Assembly (NCBI GenBank): GCA_022559985.1
Contig: JAFJTR010000038.1
Location: 62,001 to 126,000, forward strand
DNA from: Parastagonospora avenae f. sp. tritici 18332-5
Taxonomy: Eukaryota; Ascomycota; Dothideomycetes; Pleosporales; Phaeosphaeriaceae
Length of the DNA: 64,000 nt
Reading direction: 5' to 3'
In this document: positions 24,704 through 36,550 of the stretch, piece by piece
How the letters are laid out: each line of letters starts with the position of its first letter
Numbering within the stretch: the first letter of the stretch is position 1
Program-made: the position numbers and the translations under genes
The notes under the pieces: generated by a model
What the model was told of the DNA's origin: nothing
The model's database searches: none
The model's input: only the letters and a program-made list of their open reading frames with translations

Positions 24704-26813
24704 ATGATGCGTGCTTTCGCGCGGGCAATCCAACGCCGGCAGTTCGGTGCTCGTAGCCATCTCTTGCGGCGATCTGACAGACAACACCGGACCTTTGCCA
24801 CAGTAAACCCTCAATCAGTCAAAGGCCTGACTGTGATCGATCACCATTACGAGTAGGTCTTGACCCTTCCCAACTTCGTCTCGACTGACGCACCCCAGTG
24901 CAATTGTCGTCGGCGCTGGCGGCGCAGGTCTACGCGCAGCCGTGGGCCTGACAGAAGCCGGTCTCAAAACTGCCTGCGTATCCAAACTCTTTCCCACGCG
25001 CTCCCACACTGTCGCCGCCCAAGGTGGCATCAACGCTGCCCTAGGTAACATGACCGAAGACGACTGGCGATGGCACATGTACGACACCGTCAAAGGCTCC
25101 GATTGGCTTGGGGACCAAGATGCCATACACTACATGACCCGGGAAGCTGTGCCCGCGGTCGTCGAGCTCGAGAATTACGGCATGCCATTTTCCCGCACGA
25201 GTGATGGCACGATATACCAAAGGGCCTTGGGTGGACAGTCGTTGAAGTATGGAAAGGGAGGACAGGCGTATCGTACAGCGTGTGCCGCGGATCGAACGGG
25301 ACATGCCATGCTGCATACGCTATATGGACAGAGTCTGAAAGAGGGGGTACAGTTCTTCATAGAATGGTTCGCCCTGGATTTGATGATGACCGAGGGCAAG
25401 TGCGCAGGGGTCACAGCGATGAACATGGAAGACGGCACGTGTCATAGGATGTTCGCGAAGAATACGATTCTGGCGACTGGTGGTGAGTACTTTAGATGTT
25501 GGGTATGAGAGGTGGATTAAGGCTGACGATGTTAGGCTACGGACGAGCATACTTCAGTGCTACTAGCGCACATACGAGTACTGGAGATGGTAGTGCCATG
25601 GTATCAAGAGCAGGATTGCCATTGCAAGACATGGAGTTTGTACAGTTTCATCCATCTGGAATCTATGGCGCTGGCGTATGTTCAATATCTCCAAGAGGAT
25701 TTGCAATCGAAGCAACACTGACAGATTGCACAGGTCCTGATCACAGAAGGTGCACGCGGTGAGGGCGGCTACTTGCTCAATGGCGAAGGCGAAAGATTCA
25801 TGGAGCGATATGCACCAACAGCAAAAGACCTCGCATCACGAGACGTCGTAAGTAGATCAATGAATCTTGAGATTATCGAGGGACGGGGCTGCGGGCCGAA
25901 CAAGGACCACATCCATCTTCAGCTGTCGCATCTACCGAAGGAGATCATTATGGAAAGATTGCCGGGTATCTCTGAAACGGCAGGCATTTTTGCAGGCATC
26001 GACATCACGAAGGAGCCGATTCCAGTCCTCCCCACAGTCCATTACTGCATGGGTGGAATTCCGACAAACTACCACGGACAGGTTCTAGATGTAAGAGACG
26101 GAAAGGACCACGTAGTAGACGGCCTGTATGCAGCAGGCGAAGCAGCCTGCGTAAGCGTTCATGGCGCAAACAGACTAGGTGCCAACTCCCTGCTCGACAT
26201 TGTTGTATTCGTAAGTCCTCGATCCCCTCAACTACTGCAATACTGACAAATCCAGGGTCGAGCATCAGCCCACCACATCTCCTCCAACCACGCCCCCTCG
26301 GCTGCACACCACAACGCACCCGAAGACATCGGCCTTGACTCCATATCCGAGATTGACTCCTTCCTCAACTCCTCAGGAAGCACACCCACCTCCTCCCTTC
26401 GCGACTCCATGCAGCGCACCATGCAGAAAACCACCGCCGTCTTCCGCACACAAGACTCCCTTTCCGAGGGCCATCAGCAGCTCCGCGACATCGAAAAGGA
26501 TTTCAGCAACGACTTGCGCGTCACGGATCGCTCGCTGATCTGGAATTCGGATCTCATCGAGACCCTCGAGTTACGCAACCTGTTAACAAATGCGGTCCAG
26601 ACGAGTCAAGCGGCACTCACGCGGACGGAGAGTAGGGGCGCACATGCGCGGGATGATTATAAAGAGAGGGATGACAAGGAATGGATGAAGCATAGTCTGA
26701 CGTGGCAGAAGGATGTTGGAGGGAAGGTGGATTGGGGCACGAGAGGCGTGGTGATGGGTACATTGGATGAGGCCGAGTGCCAGAATGTGCCGCCTATGAA
26801 GCGGTCGTACTAG
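24704..26813 (+). CDS. Succinate dehydrogenase flavoprotein subunit (SDHA/Sdh1), divergent copy
   Basis: Exons are 24704-24852, 24899-25482, 25536-25675, 25734-26210 and 26256-26813 (1908 nt, 635 aa); introns are 45-58 nt. An Arg-rich presequence (MMRAFARAIQRRQFG) precedes the FAD dinucleotide fold AIVVGAGGAGLRAA. The covalent-FAD histidine motif FPTRSHTVAAQGG (His86), the capping and active-site stretch FHPSGIYGAG, HGANRLGANSLLD and ESRGAHARDD are all present, so all catalytic features of complex II flavoprotein are kept. Normally it oxidises succinate to fumarate in the mitochondrial inner membrane. Many residues that I expect to be near-invariant among fungal SDHA are changed (for example YGMPFSRTSDGTIYQRALGG, the segment after VVFGRAS, and the C-terminus). 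I therefore suspect a paralogue of the housekeeping copy; this is inference. Confidence 0.93.
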
Positions 26814-26836
26814 CGTGAAGATGAGGTCAAATACGT

Positions 26837-27060
26837 AACGTTGATTGTAGAGCTATAGATAGGAAGAACGTTGGTAGATTTATCGACAAGGAGAGAACGT
26901 TATTTACTGCATTTCTTCGGTCAAGGACATAACGTTGGTGATGATATAAGGAAACGACCTTATTTACTGCATGTTCCTCCCGTGGACCAGATATCAGTAA
27001 TCAAACAGGAAGCAAACGATATATACTTTACCGAAACGACCACCCCAGTCTCCAGAACGT
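26837..27060. repeat. Degenerate AACGTT direct repeats, about 64-bp period
   Basis: AACGTTG/AACGTTA heads occur at 26837, 26867, 26931 and 27057. The units starting at 26867 and 26931 also share TTATTTACTGCAT (26900 and 26960). The block lies between the convergent SDHA and Ppo 3' ends, so it may be a decayed tandem duplication or a 3' processing region. Confidence 0.5.
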
Positions 27061-27109
27061 TAGTATACGCTTACTGAAAAGACCATGTTCAATCTGCACC
27101 CTTCACTAT

Positions 27110-30100
27110 CTAATCGTCCCAGACAAGTTTCAGCGCTACAAGTATCAGTTAGCTTTATTTCTCGAAATCTATGAATGGCAGAACTTACAACAAGGGAACG
27201 GAAAGTACATATCCTGCATCTCCGTCAAATACGCATGGAACGGATACTCCTCATTGCTCTTCGCCACTTTATGTATCTTCCCCTGCGGCCCCGGTGCCGG
27301 GCGGAGATTCTTCAACTTCGCGATCTCCTTGAACATCGTCGTCATTATGACCCGCACCATCGGCAGCCCGAGGCACTGGTGCGGTCCGAAGCCCAAGTGG
27401 ATGTACGCGTCGAGCGGGCGTGTGATGTCGACGGCGTCCGGGTTGGGGAAGACGGATGGATCATGCGAGGCTGCGCGGAGGTCGACGAAGACTTTATCGC
27501 CTATTTTGATTGTTGGCAAAGAGTCTGCAGCGACGTCTCGCATCACGGCTGTCTCGCCGTTTAAGCGCCCTCCCTCCATGGCGTAGTGCATCAACTTCGC
27601 AAACGCATCCTCGCTCTCATCATGCGCGAGCGCCTGGATAGAAGCCCAATGCGCCTTGCCCTCACCGAGCACATAGTACTCGAGCGTCTGCGCAAACAGC
27701 TGCCCCTGATTCGCCACCATCGCGCCCGCGGTGCCGAAAATATGGCCCCAGACGAGTTGTGGCGCGGGCATGCCGGACTGCAAGAGGCGCTGGATCATAT
27801 GGATACCATAGTGTTGCAGCCCGCCTTGCTCGGGCCAGATGGCCTTTGTGATGGCGTGTAGGAACCCGCCGTTCGCAATAGCCTCGACATTCTTCTCGAT
27901 GACGCTCCCGAGGACCTGCGTGGCCTTGCGCGCTTTGACGTGCAGGGGAAACGAGCCCGCGGGATCGACGTCGAAGAAGATGAGCGCAAACACGCTGGAT
28001 AGGATTAGGTAGAGCTCCGACTCGGTGAAGATGCCGTGCGGGCGCTCGTCGGTTTTGAGCGGGAGCATGAAGAGCTCCGCGCAGAAGTGGACGTGGGCGA
28101 GGTTGCCGACGTCGCGGATGATGTCGACCTGGTTGAAGTCTGCGATGTGTGCGGATTTTTCGGCGAGGAGTTCGCGGGTTTTGGATTTGTAGAAGGCTCG
28201 CACGTCCATCTCCCAGTCTTGTACGTAGAGAGCTTTGGACATCATTTCGCGCGAGGCGGTGTTGGTGGTCGTGTCGCCGGCGAGCATGAATTCTTTGGCG
28301 TAGGGGCCCATTATGAATTCCATTGCTTTGCCCCAGCCTACCTTGTAGGTGGTCTGGTCTAGAAGGATCTGTGTGGCGAGTTTGTATTCTTTGACGACAT
28401 GCATGGCACTTGCTGGCTTGGGTTTTGAGAAGTCGTAGAGCTTGTCCTTCTTTAGATCCTTGAGAGCTTCCTGCATGGCAGATGGGACGGTAAGCGGATA
28501 GTGGGCATATACGCTGTTCTGATTGAAATGGTTGGGAAAAGCGCGGAGGAAGAGCTTGTAGAAGACGCAGCCGTTGTCGATGTCAGTGTCGCTATCCACA
28601 CAGCGATAACCCCAATTCGTGAGCGTGCTCGGGTTGTAGTCCTTGGTGTAAAAGCGGTCACCACGGACCAGAGCAACAGCGTCTGACAGTACAGCGCGGG
28701 ATGTCGTGTATCCAGGGCAAAGACCAGATCCAGGAGCCATAGGCTTCTTCGCATCTTCCACTACGATGCCAGGGTAGATCTCGACCTTGTCCGGATGATC
28801 GTAGAGGTGCTTGAGCTGCTCTTGAACATACTTGTCACTGGTAATGTCTTCGAAAGTCTTGTGCGGCTCAAGATCGAAGTGCTTCCGGAACTCATTCAAA
28901 GAGCCCAGGTTCCAACTTCGCGCTTGCTCGATACCAAGAACCTCAATGGCGCGGAACACTGCTGGCACCCTGTTTGGTCCAAAGGAGTTGGCGCAGTCTT
29001 CAATACTGGATACGAGCATGTCGACGAGGTCTTGATCTGGCAAAGTACCATCCTCATTACGTGCCAGCCCAGCAAACTTTCGTTTCGATGGGTCGGGATC
29101 GGTCGTCTTGTATACAGAGTTCAAGCGTTGGAGGAACTCCCACTTTCCGACAGTCTTTGGGTCGCGGCCTTCGCCAAAGAGGCCGTCCCACATTTCCTGA
29201 GTCCACTTCTCGTCGCGGTCAGATACAGTCGAGTGCCATCGATAGACGAGGTTGAACTCGGCGGAAACCTGATTACCGACACCGAGCTCGACATTCTCCA
29301 TTTCGGCACGGGGATTGAGCTGCCAGTTGCTGTCCGTTCGGTTTAGGTCCAGAATAGTGCGGACGTAGTCAATAAGGATGATGTTGACGTAGAGACCGCA
29401 CGTGATGAGACGCCCAGTCTGGAACAAGTCGTTGTCATACTTTACCTTGGACTTCTCGTACTTGGTCTTGGCTGCCTCATCCTTTTCGTCATCGCCGGTA
29501 GGTTTTGGCGCTTCAGCGGCAGGCTTCGGGAAACGATTCTGCTCATTGACAAGTGCGAGGTTCTCCACTACGTAGTTATGGAAGCGGTTGAACATGATCA
29601 GCAGCGCTCCGACACCAGGTGGGAAGAATAGCAGACGAGATTCAGAGAAGCAATCTGGCTTGATCTTTCCATCTACCATCGTTCTCATCTGGTCCTGCTC
29701 TGCCTGATTGCTGCCATATAGAGGAGACAGATCCAGGTACGACGATGTCATCGAGATGGAAACGTCTTCATGGCTGGTCCTGAAGCAGTCGTGGATGATG
29801 ATAGAGGCCAGATAGAATAGCATACTTGAAATTCTGTTTGGGTGCAGCTCCGCATGTTTTCTCGTCATGATGCTGTCGAACACAACACCAGGATCTGGTC
29901 GCGCAGGAGTCTGCATCATTGAGGGCTTGACGGTGCGCGCATATGGCGTCCCTGCCGCGCCGAGCTGGGGATGCTTCAAGCTGTTATTCGAGCCATCAGC
30001 CGACCTGTATTGGTACTTCGCTCCAAGGTAAGATTGAGGTGGATGCTCTAGATCATTCCACAACTGCTCCAAGAAACTATGTGTAACGGTGTCTCTGGTT

Positions 30101-30483
30101 TTTGAGCCATCAGGCAACGCAGCAGCGGTTCGGATCAGTCCTTCCATGAAATAGGTCTTGTCGTCCATGAGCTCTCCAGTCATCTTGTGCTTCTGAGCCT
30201 CTAGGAGAGTCTGCATATTCTCAATTCGGAGGTGTGACATATCGCGCATGATGCCTTCAATCTTCTTGAGCACAGTTGGATCCTCTTCTGCAAGCTTGGA
30301 GCCATCTCCGGTCTGTGGTACCGGCGCTGATGCAGCTCCCATGAGAGCCGCGAATGCTCCGAACTTGTTTCCCACGGAGGCTCTCAATTTTGCCAGCTCA
30401 GATGGCTCATCTGGCTTGGGTGGTGTAATTCCAGTCCGTGTATCGACATGGCTGTCCCATGCAGCCTTTGCGTCGGACGCCAT
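27110..30483 (-). CDS. ppoA: Psi-producing oxygenase (Ppo), linoleate dioxygenase/diol synthase fused to P450
   Basis: Exons are 30483-27189 and 27135-27110 (3321 nt, 1106 aa). The 53-nt terminal intron (GTAAGT...CTTGTAG) gives the C-terminus YFPFPCSLKLVWDD, which fits the family better than reading on into the intron. The N-terminal haem peroxidase/dioxygenase domain shows the distal-His motif SIIIHDCFRT (His231) and the YRWH motif with radical Tyr414 and proximal His417. The C-terminal P450-like domain keeps the haem-thiolate motif GFGPHQCLG with Cys at about 1037. Ppo enzymes convert oleate/linoleate to 8R-hydroperoxides and then, when this Cys is present, isomerise them to diols. These psi factors balance sexual and asexual sporulation. 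The retained Cys argues for a PpoA-like diol synthase and against a PpoC-like enzyme; subclass is inference. Confidence 0.94.
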
Positions 30484-32197
30484 TATCGATTCGATGCTAC
30501 AAGCTGATCAGAATGTGCGCCTCGAAGGATGATGATGAGTTTTGAGATATGAGAAGGCATTTCTCAGCACTATTTCGTGTACTTTGGAATTGCGAAATAG
30601 CACTTGTAGGAAGACATGCTATGCGAGGACAACAATATGATCTTCGCAGCTTGTAAGACAGAAATAGGTATATTGTCGACTTACATCTGCCCCCACTCGT
30701 GCCGTTAAGCTTCCCAATCGTATACACAACCTCTTATCAAGAATCAAAAAGTCGAATCGAAAACGTCGCTAGATGCTCTCCTCTCGTTCGTTCCCAACAA
30801 CGATGTCCAATAGTGGGGTCCTTAAGCTTATCCGCTCGCAGATCCAAACAAACGCTAAATCCAATCGACGCTGCAAAAAGCAAAGTAAGAATTATCAATA
30901 GCTGCTCTCACCTCACCTCTCACCGGGTGAGCCAAGTGTCTTATACCTCTCGCATCCATTCTGGCCCCAAAGGTGTCAGCCTCGTCCCACCACCCTGCCC
31001 TGCGGCTGAACATCTCTTCACAGCTGAACATGCTACATCCCCACTTGCCGAGTTCAGGATATCATAATGCACGCGCGTTGATAGGCTGCATGCGGAACGG
31101 GGGCCGCGCGCTGGATTTAGTTGACCGCCCAAGCGAACGTCGAGTCCTGCGTGTGCTTATGCCAATGGCAGCTCGTACAGGCAGTTCGCAACGGCTGATC
31201 AGCTCGCGAAGACATTGATCGCGCATGCAAGAAGGCAGCAACGGCTAATTGTATCGCATTGGCAGATATTGAGGGCGGTAAAGCAAGGAGGACGAATGTG
31301 TGTGTGTGGTGGCGTTGGCACGTCAAGTTCATGCAGCACAGCCGCCCCTCGCTAGCTTTACACCACACCATACCACCAACCAAGGCAAGCATGACAGTTG
31401 ATAAGCACCGTCGGAACACATTTGCATAACGGAGATGATGGGCCTGGAGATATAGACTGACCCTATCAAGCTGCTCTTACAGATCTCCATAAACTAGTTA
31501 AAATCATAGACGAGGGGTATAGACACGCATGGCGCTTGTGACTGTACACCAGTGTTCATGAACGGGTTCCTGACTTGGATAGCTGCCCTCGTCCCATAGC
31601 TACACCTGAACACACAATCCATTTGGGAGTGTTTCCCTCTTCAGCCCAGCAGCTTGCTCTGGATACTTCTGGCAATATTCCGTATTCGTTCCATCGAGAT
31701 GGCTGGTGGCGTCTGATTCTCATCATGTGCTACCTGCCATCGAGCAAGGACTCGAAGATGACAAGCCGCGCGGCGCTTATGATCGGGTACCTGGAGCTAC
31801 CCTCGTGCACACGTTTGGTAATATTGCGAACTTTCTAGCTGACAGGCGAAAAGTCCATCATGTGGTCAACATGCACACGACATGGCAAGCCGCGTGGCGC
31901 TTACATTTCTGAACACCGATCCATCTTCACAGATGAAATCGATACTCTTAGACCAGTTGCCTCAGCCTGATTCGACGTTCACAGGCAATGCACCTCGGCG
32001 ATGAGTGTATATTGATTATTTTGATATTGCATTTTCCGCCCCCACAAATGCTCTGTGTTATCGATTCGCGCCGCAGCCTTGCATCGCTCGTGAGCCATTG
32101 ACGTCGAACCATCGTCCTCCTATGTAATCGTCCTTCATCGTCTCGCCCCATGGACCTATCATCACACTCGCCCTCCCCTTCCTCGGTCACCGAGGGC
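30484..32197. other. Intergenic, Ppo promoter and TSC13 3' side
   Basis: No supported gene in about 1.7 kb. A short near-repeat AAGCCGCG[CT]GGCGCTTA occurs at about 31763 and 31886. The Ppo leader is immediately left of 30600; pyrimidine-rich runs there suggest its promoter. Confidence 0.4.
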
Positions 32198-33249
32198 TTA
32201 CCAGATACCTGGCAAGATGGCATACCTCTTCCTCTTATACTTATCCCCAAACTCCTTGCGATACCTCCTCTCTTTCTTCCACGCCCACACGCCCATCTGT
32301 CCCACCGCAAAGATAATAAAGACCACCGTGCTCAAGCTCCAGTTAACCAGCGCAACGCCAATCCACGCAATCGCTTCGAACATGTAGTTCGGGCACGTGA
32401 CCAGATTGAACCCCAAGCCCTGGGGGATGCCGCGCTCGGTAGTGCCGGGGCGACGCAGGTCCCGCAATGTAGTGTGCGTGATGTAATTCGCGACTTCGCC
32501 GATAGCGAACAGCGTAACGCCGAGGTACGTGATCAGCACGTTTGAAGGCTGAGCAGCGGGGCTGTTGGGCCCGTATGTCCAGTACGCCAGGTTCAGGCCC
32601 GAGAAGATCCAGTAGTAGCCTGAGTTCTTGTAGATGTTGCGGATGGGCATTGTGGCGCTGCTAAAGCGGTGGACGAAGAGGGTTTCGTACTCGCGCTTGG
32701 CGAAGTGGATAACGCACATTAGGAGCGTGAGGCGCTGGAGGGACGATGCGGGGGCGCCGTGGGTATTGTAGAGGAGGGGGCGGGCGAGGTACATGAGCGG
32801 GTGGATCAGTAGGGGTCCGAGGTACTCGACGATGAAGACGGTCTGCCAGGAGATCTGGGGGCCTATGGGGTGTGTTAGATGTGGTATGGATGGCGAGAAG
32901 CGAAGAACGTACCCAAGTCCTTGACATCTATGGCACTCTTGTTGCGGACACCTGTGTCGTGGACCTTCACATCAGACCCATTGGGAATTGCCGCGCCATC
33001 GCTGCCCTTGGTAACCCTCAAGCGATGTATGTCGAACTTTGACGCTTTGGCAATCTCCTTGTAGATTTCTGCTGCGGAAGCATCGGGGCTCACATCGATG
33101 GACTCTGGGAGGTTCCTGATCGGACGGCCTGGAAGTGGGATGTCAGTCAGCATGGCCCAATTCCAACAAAACGTGTCTTCAGTCGCATTGCTGATGTAAA
33201 AAAGATGATCCATACCGCGAGGGCGCACGATAAGCGTGATCGTAGACAT
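32198..33249 (-). CDS. TSC13: Very-long-chain trans-2-enoyl-CoA reductase (Tsc13/GPSN2)
   Basis: Exons are 33249-33216, 33128-32913 and 32862-32198 (915 nt, 304 aa; yeast Tsc13 is 310). The first exon codes only MSTITLIVRPRG, and an 87-nt intron joins it to RPIRNLPESIDV. A ubiquitin-like N-terminal domain (TKGSDGAAIPNG) is followed by the multi-pass reductase domain with YLGPLLIHP, HFAKREYETLFVHRFS and MPIRNIYKNSGYYW. The end KRKRYAILPGIW resembles an ER retention-type basic C-terminus. The enzyme catalyses the last NADPH-dependent step of the ER fatty-acid elongation cycle and supplies very-long-chain acyl chains for sphingolipids. An upstream in-frame start in the ORF is less likely because the family starts at this Met. 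Confidence 0.93.
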
Positions 33250-33480
33250 GTTGCTATGTCGTGGTGATGTTTGTCGTGTGCAGGTTTCTGGCGATTTTGG
33301 AAGTTTGTACCATCTGGCAGTCGCCGGCGCCTCGGTAGTGTCCATGTCGCTGATTGGCTAGAATGGTTTGCCTTCATTCCGACGACAGCAACCATTCGCA
33401 TGTGCTCACGGGCGCAGAAATAGAATCATAGTAACATTGTTCAATTTGATCTCTGCTAAGGGAGCTCGGGATATTACGAC

Positions 33481-35554
33481 CTATCGACCAAGTTCCACGA
33501 CTATTTGCCATGCAGCTTCAGGCCCCATACAAGCAATGAGTTCGCCAATGATGCCCTTTGCAGTGCGTGAGTCTGTCAATTTGCTGCTATCCCACGAGAC
33601 CAAGTCCTTCGTCATGTTAGCCTTGTTGACGGCGGATTTGTGTGATCATAGGCGCTTACCTGTGCTTCTGCCATGCGACCACCAATCTTGATGGGAATTG
33701 TTCCGAGATCCAGTTGCTCTTCAATCTCTTCAGGTGTCATGAGTCCTGGCACCTTCAAGTCGAAGAGTGACATTCCACCGGACACTGCTTTACCACTTTC
33801 CGCTGCATTCGGCAAGGGATATTCTTCGAGCTTGTCTTCGCCATCCTTCTGGCCGGCTTCCTGGCGTCTACGTTCTCTTGACAAGGATACATATCGCTTC
33901 TGATCAAGAAAACTTCGCAGCTCGCCTTCGAGCGGGTGCCACTCATACGACTCTGGATCGAGGACATGCTGCGGGCTGTAGTCGCCCTTGTACTTCATCT
34001 TGGTGCAAGAGTGGATATAGTAACCCATGTAGTAGTACTGGTATCCACCTTCCAGGGCAAGTGCTGCTTCCCGCAGAGCACTCAGTTTCCCAAAGTGCCA
34101 CTGCTCAAAATCGGAATGGTAGAGAAAGTACACGCCGCTTACGCAGTGTGGTAGCAGATCTAGCACGCCCATTGCGATGAGTCGGCCATCAAGACGATAG
34201 CATTGGTGGTAAGAACCAAGAAGCTGCTTCTTGCCATTGACGTCTCTCGAGGACTTTGGCAGTGGCGAATCGCACAGGAAACGCTTGAATCCAGATTGAG
34301 AGATCTCCGAAGGCTTTTCTTTGTGGACGTGCTGTTGGTAGTCGCGGAATAGCTCGTACTTCTCCGTAGTGAAGCTGGCTGATTCAAGTGTTACCTCGAA
34401 GCGGTGCGCAGGTTCCGGCGGTCGCTTCACATTTTCGTAGTCACTCCTTTCGACCTCCTGGACAAGGTTGAAGGTGTTTTTGAGCCGAGCCTTGTCTCTG
34501 CAGTTGTGTCAGCATGCACGACATAATCAATGCTTGTTGCACGCACTGCTTGGAGACAGGATAGAGCTTCGCAGCGGCTGCTTTATATTCTTCACCTAGA
34601 ACATGGTCGTTCCACTTGTTGACTGCCCTTCGCTGGTCTTTCGACGGTTTGAACAATGCGGCCGGCAGACTGCATGGAATCAGTCACGATGTCACATCTA
34701 GCACATGTGGTTTCCACTACCGTATAGTGTAGTGTGGACAGCAATGTCGAAGCACATCAGGTTTGTAGAATATGGTACCAGACCTGAGTCCAAATGAGCA
34801 GCTGGATTCGTCGATGAAATGAGCGGAATGCACACCGTCTCCATCCGCAATCTACAAGGATCTGATAGACTTCGACGGTCAACGAGGTGGAGGAAAAGTA
34901 GTAACTTGCTCCTGATTATGTAAGGCTCGTCAGTATGTAGATCAAAATGCGTGCACCTTCCGGATCTTCCCGCTAGCTACGGGATAGACACGGTGCCGCC
35001 GTGACGTGGCCGCCGGACGACGAGCTATTCCGACGCGTCGAAATTGGATCGTCAAGTACTGCACGCAGTTTGCTCAGGCATGAAAGGAAGCCTGGCACGA
35101 TATGTGTGCAATTGGGACGATTGGTGCAAGAAGCGACTTGAATGTTCTGCGGCGCGGGGCAACACACGGCAAAGCGAGTCACCTCAGCAGAACATCAAGC
35201 AATGCAGCAATGCAGCCATCGACGCCAACGGTGCTGCTTGGGACTACTTGACCGCTCCCACCTGATGCACGCGTGACTTGGTGGGTCTCCAAGAGGAAAT
35301 AGAGGGAACATGCACGTACGAGCGTTGGGCTTTCGACGGCCATTCGAGGCGTCTTTGCAGTATCCGCAGGACTCACTACTGTAGCCTGGGAGAGGACATC
35401 AGCAGCTGGATCGATAGTGACCAGGGGCTGGAGAGTGAATGTGCAGCGTTGGAGCATGGCAGACGGCTCCACATCCAGCCAGACAGGCACGAGCCGGATC
35501 CCAGGGCCTTGGTTGGAGCGAGAACATACCGAAGGGCGTCACACGAGACTGCAT
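33481..35554 (-). CDS. ATE1: Arginyl-tRNA-protein transferase Ate1
   Basis: Seven exons: 35554-35530, 35385-35320, 34911-34836, 34783-34721, 34669-34547, 34497-33660 and 33606-33481 (1317 nt, 438 aa; all joins keep phase). Exon 1 is 25 nt and joins to exon 2 to give VTPFGYSSESCGYCKD with the family CxxC (Cys15, Cys18). Later come GWRRSGTIFYKPD, HCCPHYTIR with the vicinal Cys pair, FKPSKDQRRAVNKWN, and the GNAT-like C-terminal half (YYMGYYIHSCTKMKYKGDYS). The end is LVSWDSSKLT...KGIIGEL. Ate1 adds Arg to N-terminal Asp/Glu or oxidised Cys and so creates Arg/N-degrons. Known Ate1 enzymes bind an Fe-S cluster through these cysteines. The 408-nt intron 2 is long for this window, making that junction the least certain. 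Confidence 0.92.
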
Positions 35555-36550
35555 GGAGGCAGCATAAGCGTGGGAGACAAGCGTTGCGGGTGGGGGGGAT
35601 CCAGGGCGGAGACAGCGTGCTGGTCTTGACGAGGGCGCTGGTGGAGCGGCGGATGGCGATGGCAGCCGTTGGAGACGTGAGTAATAGGCGTGTGGTAATT
35701 TCCCGCGGCGTGTGGCAGGCGTGGCCGGTGGTGAGGGTGTTGGATTGCTGGGCGAGCCAGACGTTGGAGGATACCTAGTGGTGGCGGAGAAAGGCGGTCG
35801 CGGAGGGTATCACAGCAGAACAGCAGGGCGGCGGAGAGAAGCAGCGTGGCCCAGTCTCTCGAGGAGCTTCTACACGAGGCCAATTGCACGTTTTCTAGTG
35901 GGCAGCAGGCGCTTTAAATGGCCGTACGTCATCCGCATTTGCGAGCCCTGGAGGCCTTTGACGCTGCAGGCGGCGGCGGGCACCTCTCGCGTGCCCCGCC
36001 AGCTCGTCCTCAGCAAGCAGCGGCCTGCACACTGGGGGGCCGCAGCAGGCCTGTCGACGACGCCCGCGGGACAATTGCAGGCGTCCGCTGGAGTCGTGCG
36101 GGCGCGTCTCCCAATTCTCTGTGCAGTCGCCGTGCAGAGTGTTGCAGAGCGCTGCGCAGCGGGCGACAGGGTCCCTGGACTCGCTCCTTCCTGCACACCG
36201 GCCTTGGCGGCTGGAGCAAGAGACGCTCCGCGAGCTCTTAGTTTCCCACGTAAAAAGTCCCTGACCCGAACCACCTACTAAAACAACCATCCACCATGTC
36301 GACCTCTTCTGTTCCTCGCAGGTCTCCCCAGCATCCTCAGCCCCGTCCCCCGCGGGACTGAGCCTCACCCACGCCCACGCCCACTGCCCTGCCTTCCCCA
36401 TCCCCTACACACGTGTGCACATTTCACCTCTGTCAACACGCCCTCGCTGTTTATTCGGCTTCCTTTCACCGCCTGCCCCTCGGCGACTAGCACACGTGTT
36501 GTGTGGTTCGCACCTGCCCGACTATTTCTTTGAGCATTCCAGCGCCAACA
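35555..36550. other. GC-rich divergent promoter region (ATE1 / Nudix)
   Basis: This is GC-rich, especially 35830-36240, with overlapping open frames on both strands caused by composition. None shows conserved motifs. The pyrimidine-rich tract at 36280-36550 is likely the promoter and leader of the Nudix gene. Confidence 0.45.

Noticed and set aside
20560..30500. A secondary-metabolite cluster around Ppo, SDHA and kinase
   Set aside because: No backbone synthase, terpene cyclase or tailoring set is present; the neighbours are unrelated.
27175..30532. Many plus-strand ORFs opposite the Ppo gene
   Set aside because: They are antisense shadows of the well-supported Ppo reading frame, with no motifs of their own.
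34973..35182. Cys-containing ORF (minus) with CTNRPNC
   Set aside because: It lies inside the 408-nt ATE1 intron; the true CGYC motif is in the exon at 35320-35385.
35870..36401. Several overlapping ORFs over 100 aa on both strands
   Set aside because: The GC-rich composition keeps all frames open; no conserved motif and no sensible start context.
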